IMG/VR virus record: IMGVR_UViG_3300000176_000036
Span: 1-30,385 of that record
Origin: a virus
Strand: one strand, 5' to 3'
Length of the DNA stretch: 30,385 nucleotides
Position numbers and translations under genes: made by a program. Below the pieces are notes generated by a model. That model saw only the letters and a list, made by a program, of their open reading frames with translations. It ran no database searches and was not told the DNA's origin. This document shows, in pieces, positions 21,656 through 29,596 of this stretch. Position 1 is the stretch's first letter, and every line of letters starts with the position of its first letter.

Positions 21656-22177
21656 ATGAGTTTTAACCGACAACAACCGCCCTTAAATTTTTATGTTTAC
21701 TTGTATTTGCGAGAAGATGGAACACCTTACTATTGCGGTAAAGGATTAGGATCACGAGCATGGGCAACACACAGAACGCCCATCCCGCACAATGATCGCA
21801 TAAAAATAGTTGCACATAATTTAGCAGAAGTTGAGGCACTTTTGTTAGAAAAAAAACTTATCACGTATTATGGCCGCAAAGATTTAGGTACTGGATTATT
21901 ACATAATATGACAGAAGGGGGCGAGGGATCGTCGGGTAGAATAACTGAAGAAATAACAAAAAATAAAATATCTAAAGTAAAAACTGGAAAACCCAATAAA
22001 GGGGCAGGCTGGAATAGAGGTGTTAAATATACTGAAGAATTCAAACAACGATTAGATATGTCTGGTTTAGAAAAAGGACATGGCTGGAATAAAGGGCTTA
22101 AATTGTCAGAAACTCACAAAGAAAATCTTAAAAAAGCATGGGAAAAGCGAAAATTAGCTCAGCAAATTAATGTATAA
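21656..22177 (+). CDS. GIY-YIG homing endonuclease with NUMOD3 motifs
   Basis: The 173 residues contain the GIY-YIG core: YVYLYL (13-18), YYCGKG (25-30), Arg34, catalytic Glu65 in LLLEKKLI, and Asn84 in LLHNMTEGGEGSSG. It is followed by NUMOD3-type DNA-binding repeats (KNKISKVKTGKPNKGAGWNRG, split around 103-122, and GHGWNKGLKLSETHKENL, 141-158). It is a free-standing mobile gene, like the T4 seg genes, making double-strand or nicked breaks in related phages lacking it. It sits between a minus-strand gene and a tail gene and has a late-type promoter. No intron or intein signature flanks it. Confidence 0.92.
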   Translation: MSFNRQQPPLNFYVYLYLREDGTPYYCGKGLGSRAWATHRTPIPHNDRIKIVAHNLAEVEALLLEKKLITYYGRKDLGTGLLHNMTEGGEGSSGRITEEITKNKISKVKTGKPNKGAGWNRGVKYTEEFKQRLDMSGLEKGHGWNKGLKLSETHKENLKKAWEKRKLAQQINV

Positions 22178-22180
22178 ATA
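22173..22180 (+). promoter_or_regulatory. Perfect T4-type late promoter TATAAATA
   Basis: The octamer overlaps the end of the GIY-YIG gene and ends 5 nt before ATG 22186. T4 late geometry would place +1 on the ATG. No Shine-Dalgarno fits in the remaining space. Confidence 0.7.
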
Positions 22181-22185
22181 TATGA

Positions 22186-23346
22186 ATGTACTCCACAGAA
22201 GTTTTCCTCTATCAGCAACGAACTCAAGTAGTTTTATTGGATTCGAGCGGGCAGTATTTTACAATGAGGTACAATTCGGTGTATTCTAAACGCCTAACTT
22301 TAAATCTCGGAGTTGATAATGTGCTGTTATTTTCATTTGTCAATCAAGACGAAAAACCTGTAAATGTAAACGGATGCACTTTTATATTTCGGGTAACAAA
22401 TACTCAAGGAACTACATTGTTGCTACAAGAGCCAATGACTATTCTTAATGCCGCCGCAGGGCAAGTTAAAGTAACAGTTCCAGCAGAACACACTTTAGAA
22501 CTAATAGCACAACCAGCATCCTATTCAATCAGTGTACAAAGTGGTAATTTAAATCAAGCGGTCTTTACCAATGCTCAGTCTGGTGCTCGCGCTCCCATTG
22601 ATCTTGTTAATTCTGTATTTCCACAATTTGTACCATCAGCACCATTAACTATTCCAACTATAAAGTTAAGTGCTCAGTCAAGTTTAGACGGAGCCGGATA
22701 TGAAAATTTTCCAGGTTGGGCAGGGGTTGGATATTGGGGATCAGCAGCCAGTGGGTCGCCTTACTGGAACACTTACTCTAATTCCGAATATTATTCTAGT
22801 TTTATAGTACCAAAAAATTATATTACAACTATACAAATGGATTTAATTGGGTATACTGGTACTATAAAAGCTCAATGGGCACAAAATTATCAAAGTATTT
22901 GGTATAACATTACCGAAAGTACTACCTACTATAACGAAACTAGAACCATTTATATGAATGTGGTAGGTTGGTATCCTTTGTTGCGTTTGGGATTTAATAA
23001 TAGTATTTTTTCAGTACCAGACCAACCTGGTTATCCAGCTAACGCATTTGCCACATGCGTAGACGGAGTGGTTACTAACATTACTGTTCAAAATCCTGGT
23101 TCTGGATATTTGGCACCGCCACAAGTTAATATTTTAGGTAACGGATCAGGTGCTCGTGCCGAAGCTGTGCTTGGACCAAACGGCTCTGTTACTGGAATTA
23201 ATGTTATAAATGGTGGTTCTGGTTATTGGCCAATTCCTATTGGCGGCCCCGGAAGTAACGGGCAAATAAATCCTATTCCACCAAATAATTCTGGAGCTTT
23301 TGTGGCTATATCAACTGGATACGTTGTAAATTTAATGTATCGATAA
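22186..23346 (+). CDS. Tail/baseplate-type structural protein
   Basis: This 386-residue protein has an N-terminal part (~20-130) that reads like a BppU-type Ig-like domain: KPVNVNGCTFIFRVTN, AAAGQVKVTVPAEHTLEL and PASYSISVQSG. The middle is aromatic- and Ser-rich. The C-terminal part has the GSGY repeat found in phage fibre and neck proteins (NPGSGYLAPPQVNILGNGSG and NGGSGYWPIPIGG). It probably belongs to the distal tail. A perfect late promoter sits directly before it. Exact location in the virion is unknown. Confidence 0.75.
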   Translation: MYSTEVFLYQQRTQVVLLDSSGQYFTMRYNSVYSKRLTLNLGVDNVLLFSFVNQDEKPVNVNGCTFIFRVTNTQGTTLLLQEPMTILNAAAGQVKVTVPAEHTLELIAQPASYSISVQSGNLNQAVFTNAQSGARAPIDLVNSVFPQFVPSAPLTIPTIKLSAQSSLDGAGYENFPGWAGVGYWGSAASGSPYWNTYSNSEYYSSFIVPKNYITTIQMDLIGYTGTIKAQWAQNYQSIWYNITESTTYYNETRTIYMNVVGWYPLLRLGFNNSIFSVPDQPGYPANAFATCVDGVVTNITVQNPGSGYLAPPQVNILGNGSGARAEAVLGPNGSVTGINVINGGSGYWPIPIGGPGSNGQINPIPPNNSGAFVAISTGYVVNLMYR

Positions 23347-23348
23347 TG

Positions 23349-23377
23349 TTGTAATCAGCTGGTAATTATGCTATACT
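23349..23377 (+). promoter_or_regulatory. Sigma70-like promoter for primase-helicase, leaderless geometry
   Basis: TTGTAA (23349-23354), a 17-nt spacer, then TATACT (23372-23377). ATG 23383 follows after 5 nt. Confidence 0.65.
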
Positions 23378-23382
23378 GTAGC

Positions 23383-24363
23383 ATGATTGATGTAATTTCT
23401 TTTTTACCCGGTAAGAAAAAACACACAAGTTCTGGTTGGATTTCATTCAATGCTCCTTGTTGTATTCATCGCGGTAACACTCAAGATAAAAGACAACGTG
23501 GAGGAATTAAACCAACGCCGGAAGGTGGATGGAGTTATCATTGTTTTAATTGCGGTCTCACAGCAAGTTTTATACCCGGCAGAAGTTTATCATTTAAAGC
23601 ACGAAAATTATTAGAATGGTTCGGGGTTGATAATGTTACTATCGAACAAATAAATCTCGAAAGTTTACGCCATCGCACAATGCATGGCTTGCTTGAAAAT
23701 CAAAAAAATGTAATTAAAGCCGTAGAATTTGAAGAACGAGATTTGCCCGCCGAGCTAGAACTTATAGATGTTAATAATCCTAATCATATTCCATATATAG
23801 AATATTTAGAAGGACGCAGCGTAGATTGTACAGCGTATCCTTATATGGTAAGTTCTACGGCAGAAGGTAGACAATCCAAACGTATTGTCATACCCTTTAC
23901 GCATAACGGATTAATAGTTGGAAATAGCGCCAGGTATATAGATGGACGACAGCCTAAATTCATATCAGACACACAACAAGGATATGTATTTGGAGTTGAT
24001 TTACAAAAAGATAATTGGGAACATGCCATTGTAGTAGAGGGAGTATTTGACGCACTTGTCATAAATGGATTGGCAGTATTACATAATAATATTAATGACA
24101 CGCAATCGCAAGTTATTAAAAGTTTGGGAAAAACTATTACTGTAGTTCCAGATCAAGACCAAGCAGGTATGGCATTAGTAGATAGAGCAATAGAATTGGG
24201 GTGGGCTGTTAGTATACCAGAATGGCCACAAGGTATTAAAGATGTAAATGATGCGGTAAATTGTATGGGTAAGATAGCGACCTTGCTAACTATATTAAAA
24301 GCCAGAGAAACTAACAAATATAAAATTGATATAAAAAGGAAACAACTTGTTAAAAGATTATAG
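23383..24363 (+). CDS. gp61: DNA primase (gp61-like)
   Basis: Start 23383 (MIDVISFLPGKKK) is preferred over the in-frame ATG 23368, which would place the -10 box inside the gene. The 326-residue product is close to T4 gp61 (342). A zinc-binding domain holds CCIH (26-29) and HCFNCG (53-58), followed by a TOPRIM domain with VVEGVFDAL and VPDQDQAG, which bind catalytic metal. It makes the pentaribonucleotide-type primers for lagging-strand synthesis together with gp41. The 3' end overlaps the helicase start by 17 nt, indicating one operon. Confidence 0.92.
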   Translation: MIDVISFLPGKKKHTSSGWISFNAPCCIHRGNTQDKRQRGGIKPTPEGGWSYHCFNCGLTASFIPGRSLSFKARKLLEWFGVDNVTIEQINLESLRHRTMHGLLENQKNVIKAVEFEERDLPAELELIDVNNPNHIPYIEYLEGRSVDCTAYPYMVSSTAEGRQSKRIVIPFTHNGLIVGNSARYIDGRQPKFISDTQQGYVFGVDLQKDNWEHAIVVEGVFDALVINGLAVLHNNINDTQSQVIKSLGKTITVVPDQDQAGMALVDRAIELGWAVSIPEWPQGIKDVNDAVNCMGKIATLLTILKARETNKYKIDIKRKQLVKRL

Positions 24364-25750
24364 TATAGAAGTACAAAAATTATTTTTAGAAATGATGCTC
24401 AGCGATGCTGAATCATTTGTTCGCGTTCAAAATATATACAATCCCGAAAATTTCGATCGCAGTATTCGTACTGCCGCTGATTTTATTAAAAAACATTATG
24501 AAGAACATGGATCACTTCCGGTATTACAACAAGTTAATGCTACATCAGGGATTAAATTAAACGAATTGCCAGATTTACCAGATGGTAATATGGAATGGTT
24601 TATGGAAGAATTTGAAGGTTTTACTAAAAAAGAAGAACTTAGCAGAGCTATTCTTAAATCATATGACATGTTGGATAAAGGCGATTTTGACCCGGTTGAA
24701 AAATTAATTAAAGATGCCGTACAAATTAGTTTACAAAAAGACATGGGCACAGATTATTTTGCTGATCCTAGAGCCCGTAATGACAAATATTTTAATTCTG
24801 GCGGTCAAGTAAGCACTGGCTGGCCATCTTTGGATAAAATATTATATGGTGGATTTAGTCGTGGCGAACTGAATATTTTTGCTGGCGGATCTGGATCGGG
24901 TAAATCTTTGGTAATGATGAATATTGCTATCAGCTGGCTTGAACAAGGACTAAGTGGAGCATATATAAGTTTAGAGCTTAGTGAAGAATTGGTTGGATTG
25001 CGTACTGATGCAATGCTATCAAGCATGTCAACTAAAGACATCAGAAAAGATTTAGAAACAGCCGAATTAAAAGTTAAAATGTTTGGTAAAAAAGCCGGGC
25101 AATATCGTGTCAAAGCACTACCAGCACAAAGTAATATCAATGATGTACGCTCCTATTTAAAAGAAGTACAAGTACAAACAGATATTAAAATTGACTTTGT
25201 AATGGTTGATTATTTAGATTTATTAATGCCAGTTAGTGCCAAAGTTAGTCCCAACGATTTGTTTGTCAAAGACAAATATGTGTCGGAAGAATTGCGAAAT
25301 TTAGCCAAAGAATTGGGAGTATTACTAGTAACCGCTAGTCAGTTAAATCGTGCGGCAGTGGAAGAAATTGAATTTGACCATAGTCATATTTCGGGTGGTA
25401 TTAGTAAAATTAATACCGCTGATAATGTGTTTGGTATTTTTACAAGTCGTGCTATGAAAGAACGTGGGCGTTATCAATTACAATGTATGAAAACTCGTAC
25501 AAGTAATGGAACTGGGCAAAAAGTAGAATTAGAATATAATATTGAAACTATGAGAATTACGGATTTACCTGAGGAAACAACCCCTATAAATTCATTTAAA
25601 AAAGCTAATATTTACGATAGCATAAAAACACAAAGCAAAGTAATTAATTCAGAACCTATAGATGATGAATTAGGTGAAACTGGAAAAATTACTGCGGATG
25701 TACAAAGTGCTAAATTAAAGCAATTATTAGGACAAATTAAGCAGAATTAA
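24347..25750 (+). CDS. gp41: Replicative DNA helicase (gp41-like, DnaB family), TTG start
   Basis: This 467-residue protein is close to T4 gp41 (475). RecA-type motor: Walker A AGGSGSGKS (179-187), catalytic Glu in AYISLELSEE, Walker B FVMVDYLDLL, H4-like LVTASQLNRAA and an arginine-finger region KTRTSNGTGQK. It is a hexameric 5'-3' helicase of the primosome. The start is TTG with AAGGA 6 nt upstream. There is no nearby in-frame ATG before Met16, and the TTG gives the expected N-terminus. In related phages gp41 is itself a split-intein site; here it is intact. Confidence 0.93.
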   Translation: MLKDYSIEVQKLFLEMMLSDAESFVRVQNIYNPENFDRSIRTAADFIKKHYEEHGSLPVLQQVNATSGIKLNELPDLPDGNMEWFMEEFEGFTKKEELSRAILKSYDMLDKGDFDPVEKLIKDAVQISLQKDMGTDYFADPRARNDKYFNSGGQVSTGWPSLDKILYGGFSRGELNIFAGGSGSGKSLVMMNIAISWLEQGLSGAYISLELSEELVGLRTDAMLSSMSTKDIRKDLETAELKVKMFGKKAGQYRVKALPAQSNINDVRSYLKEVQVQTDIKIDFVMVDYLDLLMPVSAKVSPNDLFVKDKYVSEELRNLAKELGVLLVTASQLNRAAVEEIEFDHSHISGGISKINTADNVFGIFTSRAMKERGRYQLQCMKTRTSNGTGQKVELEYNIETMRITDLPEETTPINSFKKANIYDSIKTQSKVINSEPIDDELGETGKITADVQSAKLKQLLGQIKQN

Positions 25751-25774
25751 ACCAGACTACATAATTTAAAATGT

Positions 25775-25782
25775 AATAAATA
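25775..25782 (+). promoter_or_regulatory. Possible late promoter AATAAATA
   Basis: One mismatch to TATAAATA, 20 nt before ATG 25803. A/T-rich context makes chance occurrence possible. Confidence 0.3.
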
Positions 25783-25802
25783 ATAAAAAGGTTCTGGCAA
25801 AA

Positions 25803-26051
25803 ATGCAAAAGAAAACTCGTAGTATTCTAGAAGAATTAGACAGTTTATATACAGAGCGCGATAATCGTCATATTATTGAAAATCGTGCTAATAATATTAT
25901 TACTAGTGCTATACGCTTACTAGAACAGATTGATGAGTCTTACAGTCCTGAACAAGCAGATAATCTTACACGAAAATTAATTAATGCTATTAAACTTCGT
26001 GATCCAGGCAAGTTTACTCGCACCGTGAGGAAAACGGATGAAAATTTATAA
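25803..26051 (+). CDS. Small conserved helical protein
   Basis: The 82 residues are strongly helical and charged: RSILEELDSLYTERDNRHII, RANNIITSAIRLLEQIDE, LTRKLINAIKLRD, and end KFTRTVRKTDENL. It resembles short conserved proteins of marine T4-like phages without known function. It lies 27 nt before the nucleotidyltransferase/ligase-like gene. Confidence 0.7.
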   Translation: MQKKTRSILEELDSLYTERDNRHIIENRANNIITSAIRLLEQIDESYSPEQADNLTRKLINAIKLRDPGKFTRTVRKTDENL

Positions 26052-26078
26052 AATAACTGAACGTCAGCGATAATAACT

Positions 26079-27983
26079 ATGATATTAAAAGAAGGTGGTA
26101 ATGTATTTAAAAATTCCGATGGGCAAATACAGACACAACGTATTAATCAAATAGATGTTAAACCAACACTAGATTGGCTTGAACAAATGGTTGACCTTGA
26201 TTTGCAAAATAATACTTTAGGATCAACTGGACTTAAACCTACATCCGGTGATCTTGATGTAGCAGTTGATAGCAGTAAAATAACCCCCGAGCAGTTAATC
26301 GCCGAACTTACACAGTGGTGTAATAGTCATCAACTTAATCCCAGAGATTACGTTAAAAAAGGTGGCGGACAAATACATTTTAAAACACCCATTGCTGGTA
26401 ATCCTGATAAAGGATATGTACAAACAGATTTTATGTTTATGAAAAATTTGGGAGTAGGTAAATTCTTTTTATCGGCTCCGGCAAATTCAGAGTATTCAGG
26501 TCGAGATCGGCATATTATGTTTAACAGTATTGGGAAACCCTTGGGATATAAAATTGTCCCTCGTGAAGGTCTTGTAAGTCGGGATAGTAACCAAGTAGTA
26601 GAAACTGATCCGGACAAAATTGCAAAACTTTTATTAGGCAAATCTGCTACCAAAGAAGATTTATATAGCGTAGAAACCATGGTACAGGCCTTGCAAAATG
26701 ATTCACAGCGAGATTTAAAGTTGGCCGATGCTAGAGCATTCTTTAGTAAAGAAGGTGTACCATTTTTTGAAACTCGCGGCGAAAGCGATGTTAACTTTTT
26801 GGCAAGACTACGAGACCGCATTGTCAATCAAAAAATGACACAGCTAATTGAAGATACCCAAGTACAAGGTGGAAAAGCCAAAGGTATAGAACACATAGAA
26901 GATTTGGTATTCAGGCGTGGTACAGCTGGGATAAAAGATGCCTTGGCTGTAATTGATCATCTTAAAGATAATACCAAAACATCAACTTCAGTTAAATGGG
27001 ACGGTAAACCTGCAGTTATATTTGGTCGCCAACCTGACGGTGCTTTTGTATTAACTGATGTGGCCGGATTTACTGCTGTTGGATATAGCGGATTGTTTAC
27101 TAGCCCTCGCCAACTTACGCAGCAATTAGCACATCGTGACGCCGAAGCACGATCTAAGGGTAATCAAGCCACTCGAGTAGACGAGCTCGCACCAATTTAT
27201 CAAAAATTATGGCCCATGTTAGAAGCAGCCACTCCAGAAAACTTTAAAGGATTTATTCAAGGAGATTTACTTTATACGCAAACTCCTACCGAACAAACAG
27301 GAGCTTATGTGTTTAAACCTAACACTATAGCATACAGTATTCCCGCCGCCAGTGATTTAGGACAACAAATTGGAGCAAGTGAAGTGGGTATTGCCATTCA
27401 TACTCAGTACAACGAGCCAGGTGCTCCTAAACAAGCAATTGGAAAATTAAATTTAAATCCTGTTCCTGGGTTACTGTTAATTGAACCCATAAGACCTACA
27501 GAAAATGTTAAGCCCAAAGATAGTGGGAAAGTTAAACAATTAAAACAACTGATAAGCATTCATGGTAACAGTATTAATACTTTGTTTGATCCAACAGAGC
27601 TTAGAACTTTAAAAATTACAGATTTACCTAAACTTTGTATTGATTATATCAATAGTTTAGTAAAGAATGTTAATATTACTAATTTTGATCCTAATCAACT
27701 ATTACCAGAATTTGGTAAATGGCTACAGCAAAAAGTTACTCCTAGCAAGTATAATAATATTGTAGAATATTTACAAAGCCCCCGCTCAAATATGAATGGT
27801 ATTTCTGCCGCATTTTCGGCGTTTGTATTGTTACACGATATAAAAACTGATTTATTGCATCAACTGGACCTGCAGCACCCAGGGCAAGAGGGTTGGGTTA
27901 TAGCAATTCCCGGCGGAACTGTTAAATTTGTTAATAGATTTGACTTTAGTCGCGCCAATCGCCAGCAAAATAATCCTGTATAA
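26079..27983 (+). CDS. Two-domain protein: pol-beta-type nucleotidyltransferase plus KxDG ligase-like domain
   Basis: This is a 634-residue protein. The N-terminal domain shows the pol-beta superfamily signature: LGST (48-51), GDLDVAVD (57-64, Asp58 and Asp60), and the third carboxylate in VQTDFMF (Asp117). The C-terminal domain shows covalent-nucleotidyltransferase (DNA/RNA ligase and capping enzyme) elements: VKWDGKPAVIFG (305-316, Lys306 as adenylation Lys), FIQGDLLY (392-399), EGWV (604-607) and VKFV (615-618). A helical insert (~480-595) separates the last two. A nucleotide-adding activity joined to an end-joining activity suggests nucleic-acid end repair, for example of RNA cut by host defences. 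This is inference; no activity is known to me. Confidence 0.72.
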   Translation: MILKEGGNVFKNSDGQIQTQRINQIDVKPTLDWLEQMVDLDLQNNTLGSTGLKPTSGDLDVAVDSSKITPEQLIAELTQWCNSHQLNPRDYVKKGGGQIHFKTPIAGNPDKGYVQTDFMFMKNLGVGKFFLSAPANSEYSGRDRHIMFNSIGKPLGYKIVPREGLVSRDSNQVVETDPDKIAKLLLGKSATKEDLYSVETMVQALQNDSQRDLKLADARAFFSKEGVPFFETRGESDVNFLARLRDRIVNQKMTQLIEDTQVQGGKAKGIEHIEDLVFRRGTAGIKDALAVIDHLKDNTKTSTSVKWDGKPAVIFGRQPDGAFVLTDVAGFTAVGYSGLFTSPRQLTQQLAHRDAEARSKGNQATRVDELAPIYQKLWPMLEAATPENFKGFIQGDLLYTQTPTEQTGAYVFKPNTIAYSIPAASDLGQQIGASEVGIAIHTQYNEPGAPKQAIGKLNLNPVPGLLLIEPIRPTENVKPKDSGKVKQLKQLISIHGNSINTLFDPTELRTLKITDLPKLCIDYINSLVKNVNITNFDPNQLLPEFGKWLQQKVTPSKYNNIVEYLQSPRSNMNGISAAFSAFVLLHDIKTDLLHQLDLQHPGQEGWVIAIPGGTVKFVNRFDFSRANRQQNNPV

Positions 27984-28015
27984 TCTACACCAAAGATGCC
28001 ATTTTTAGTCATTTG

Positions 28016-28023
28016 ACTAAATA
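28016..28023 (+). promoter_or_regulatory. Late-type promoter ACTAAATA
   Basis: It lies 42 nt before the ATG of a probable abundant structural protein. Unlike the other ACTAAATA sites it is followed by a real leader with a hairpin and Shine-Dalgarno. Confidence 0.5.
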
Positions 28024-28025
28024 CT

Positions 28026-28057
28026 TGTAGGACTTTCGGGTCCACATACATAAGGAG
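28026..28057 (+). promoter_or_regulatory. 5' leader hairpin and strong ribosome site
   Basis: TGT-A-GGAC / GTCC-ACA forms a 7-bp bulged stem with a TTTCGG loop (28026-28046). It is followed by AAGGAG (28052-28057) 8 nt before the ATG. A 5' hairpin next to a strong site suggests a stabilised, highly translated mRNA. Confidence 0.5.
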
Positions 28058-28065
28058 ATTTAAAA

Positions 28066-28536
28066 ATGGCACAAATTCCATTAGTATCAGGTGGTTCACA
28101 ACCAGTATTCGCTATTGACACACTCAATGGCCCACAGTTAGCAGCAAACACAGCATATGCCCCAGCTGGCGTACCAGTAATGATTCAAGGTCCAAAACTA
28201 GACTTTTTTGGTGTTGGTCTTGGCAATTCAGGTTTTAATCAAGCTGGTGTTAACGGCGCAATTCAGCAAATTATCCAAGCTATTCAACAAACTTGTACAG
28301 TTGCTTTTTATCAAGTAGACAATACAAATAACGCAGTTGATTTTAGTTTGGCCGTTTATCCAACAGGCGCTTTTGGTAACATTGCTAACGCCCAAGCAGC
28401 AACAAACTTTGCCGCTACAATTACAGCATTGGGAAATATTTACAATTCCACAGCTAATACATATTGTAACGTAGCAGCTGCAACTGTAACAACAGTTGGT
28501 TTCCGTTTGGCTTCTACAGCAACTTCAGCCAGCTAA
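28066..28536 (+). CDS. Small, probably abundant structural protein
   Basis: This 156-residue protein starts MAQIPLVSGGSQPVFAID and is rich in Ala, Asn, Gln, Gly and Thr with very few charged residues. No signal peptide or named domain is visible. The late-type promoter, leader hairpin, near-perfect Shine-Dalgarno and strong terminator together indicate high expression as a single-gene unit, as for capsid or decoration proteins. It is not gp23 (far too short); a decoration, tail or neck protein is possible. Confidence 0.72.
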   Translation: MAQIPLVSGGSQPVFAIDTLNGPQLAANTAYAPAGVPVMIQGPKLDFFGVGLGNSGFNQAGVNGAIQQIIQAIQQTCTVAFYQVDNTNNAVDFSLAVYPTGAFGNIANAQAATNFAATITALGNIYNSTANTYCNVAAATVTTVGFRLASTATSAS

Positions 28537-28563
28537 TTTTAAAGGCAACTTTAAAATATCAGG

Positions 28564-28586
28564 AAAGCACCGCAAGGTGCTTTTTT
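28564..28586 (+). terminator. Strong intrinsic terminator
   Basis: An 8-bp stem AAAGCACC/GGTGCTTT has a GCAA (GNRA) tetraloop and a six-T run. It is the clearest terminator in the window and closes the structural-protein unit. Confidence 0.92.
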
Positions 28587-28587
28587 G

Positions 28588-28616
28588 TTGACATTAGTTT
28601 ACGTCCTTGCTAAAAT
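28588..28616 (+). promoter_or_regulatory. Sigma70-like promoter
   Basis: Perfect TTGACA (28588-28593), a 17-nt spacer, then TAAAAT (28611-28616). The predicted leader before ATG 28635 is about 12 nt. A GTTAAATA (28619-28626) could add late expression. Confidence 0.7.
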
Positions 28617-28634
28617 GAGTTAAATACATCTATT

Positions 28635-28889
28635 ATGACAGTTAGTAAGATTACCGAAGTTACCATTTTTGAATCTTTAGAAGGCGGCCGCACGGTTTAT
28701 GCTCGGCATCCTGGTTCAAACATTAGGAAATTGCATTCACAAGATCCAGCTTTGGAAAAGGATTTAGCAGATTTACGGGAGCAAGAACGCTGGCAATTTA
28801 TATTAGCCGCCAGAAAAGATAACCCGGTAATTAATGAATTGTGTGAGCAAGTCGAGATTTTATATGAATTGTCAAAAAACTCACAATGA
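28635..28889 (+). CDS. Small conserved hypothetical protein
   Basis: This 84-residue protein contains ESLEGGRTVYARHPGSNIRK, then a helical charged part (ALEKDLADLREQERWQFIL) and ends in a helix (NELCEQVEILYELSKN). No function is recognised. It opens a four-gene run with overlapping or near-overlapping junctions. Confidence 0.68.
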   Translation: MTVSKITEVTIFESLEGGRTVYARHPGSNIRKLHSQDPALEKDLADLREQERWQFILAARKDNPVINELCEQVEILYELSKNSQ

Positions 28890-29299
28890 AATTTTCATGT
28901 AAAACTTTTTTTGATATTACTGCCACTGGTATTACTGGGCACTACAAATCATCGCGAATACCATTTAAAGATAAAGCCGATCAATCTATTGAAAATGAAA
29001 TATTATGGAATCGTTCTAGAAATCAACAGAGGAATTGGGAAACTATTACCCAACTATTATCTATGCGTACCCAAATATTTGATTTAACAATACCAAAAAA
29101 GATAAAAAACGTTTGGGAATTTGAGTTTGAAGTTGAGGCTGTAGGAGTTTTTGAATCACAAGACAACCCAGTGGGAATACTATTAATAGATGCTGATGGT
29201 GTTCCCATGCTTACGGGGTTGACTGAAAAGCAAGGAATTGGGCCTGTTCTTGTGCCAAAAGGCGAAAATCAAAACATCTGGTTTAGCAAATTATTATAA
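28886..29299 (+). CDS. Conserved hypothetical protein
   Basis: This 137-residue protein starts at an ATGA overlap. It includes FDITATGITGHYKSSR, RNQQRNWETITQLLSMRTQI, VWEFEFEVEAVGVF and VPMLTGLTEKQGIGPVL. The RNQQRNWET segment reads like a family of marine T4-like phages without assigned function. Predicted alpha/beta, soluble. Confidence 0.7.
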   Translation: MKFSCKTFFDITATGITGHYKSSRIPFKDKADQSIENEILWNRSRNQQRNWETITQLLSMRTQIFDLTIPKKIKNVWEFEFEVEAVGVFESQDNPVGILLIDADGVPMLTGLTEKQGIGPVLVPKGENQNIWFSKLL

Positions 29300-29302
29300 A
29301 TA
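29295..29302 (+). promoter_or_regulatory. Perfect T4-type late promoter TATAAATA
   Basis: It overlaps the end of the preceding gene. The expected +1 near 29308 gives a ~25-nt leader for ATG 29333 and excludes the in-frame ATG at 29303 as the start. Confidence 0.65.
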
Positions 29303-29332
29303 ATGCAAAGAATTATAATAGAGGATTTAAAA

Positions 29333-29596
29333 ATGATTGAAGCTACCGATATCGAAAAGAAAAGCCTTGAGGCTCATGTAGAACTCTGCGCAGAAAGATA
29401 CAACGCACTAGAAAATAGATTAGACATATTAGACGAAAAAATTGAAGATAATAATTCTATGATTCGTGAAATTCGAGATATGGTCGTTGCAATGTCTTCT
29501 AAACGCAATGATCAAATTATTGCTTGGGGAACCGCATTAATAGGTGTTTTTGCTGGCACCACAGCTTGGTTAGTAATTCACTACGGTTTTAAATGA
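29333..29596 (+). CDS. Coiled-coil protein with C-terminal membrane helix
   Basis: The start at 29333 (MIEATDIEKKS) is chosen because GAGGA lies 8 nt upstream and the late promoter overlaps the earlier ATG. The 87-residue product has a coiled coil (CAERYNALENRLDILDEKIE, then EIRDMVVAM) and a C-terminal hydrophobic helix (IIAWGTALIGVFAGTTAWLV). A tail-anchored membrane protein expressed late could take part in lysis (holin- or spanin-like), but this is speculative. Confidence 0.65.
   Translation: MIEATDIEKKSLEAHVELCAERYNALENRLDILDEKIEDNNSMIREIRDMVVAMSSKRNDQIIAWGTALIGVFAGTTAWLVIHYGFK

Noticed and set aside
24805-25140. 111-codon minus-strand frame
   Set aside because: Antisense to the gp41 motor domain; shadow of strong codon bias.
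26348-26827. 159-codon minus-strand open frame
   Set aside because: It lies antisense to the conserved nucleotidyltransferase domain, with no ribosome site and composition typical of a shadow frame.
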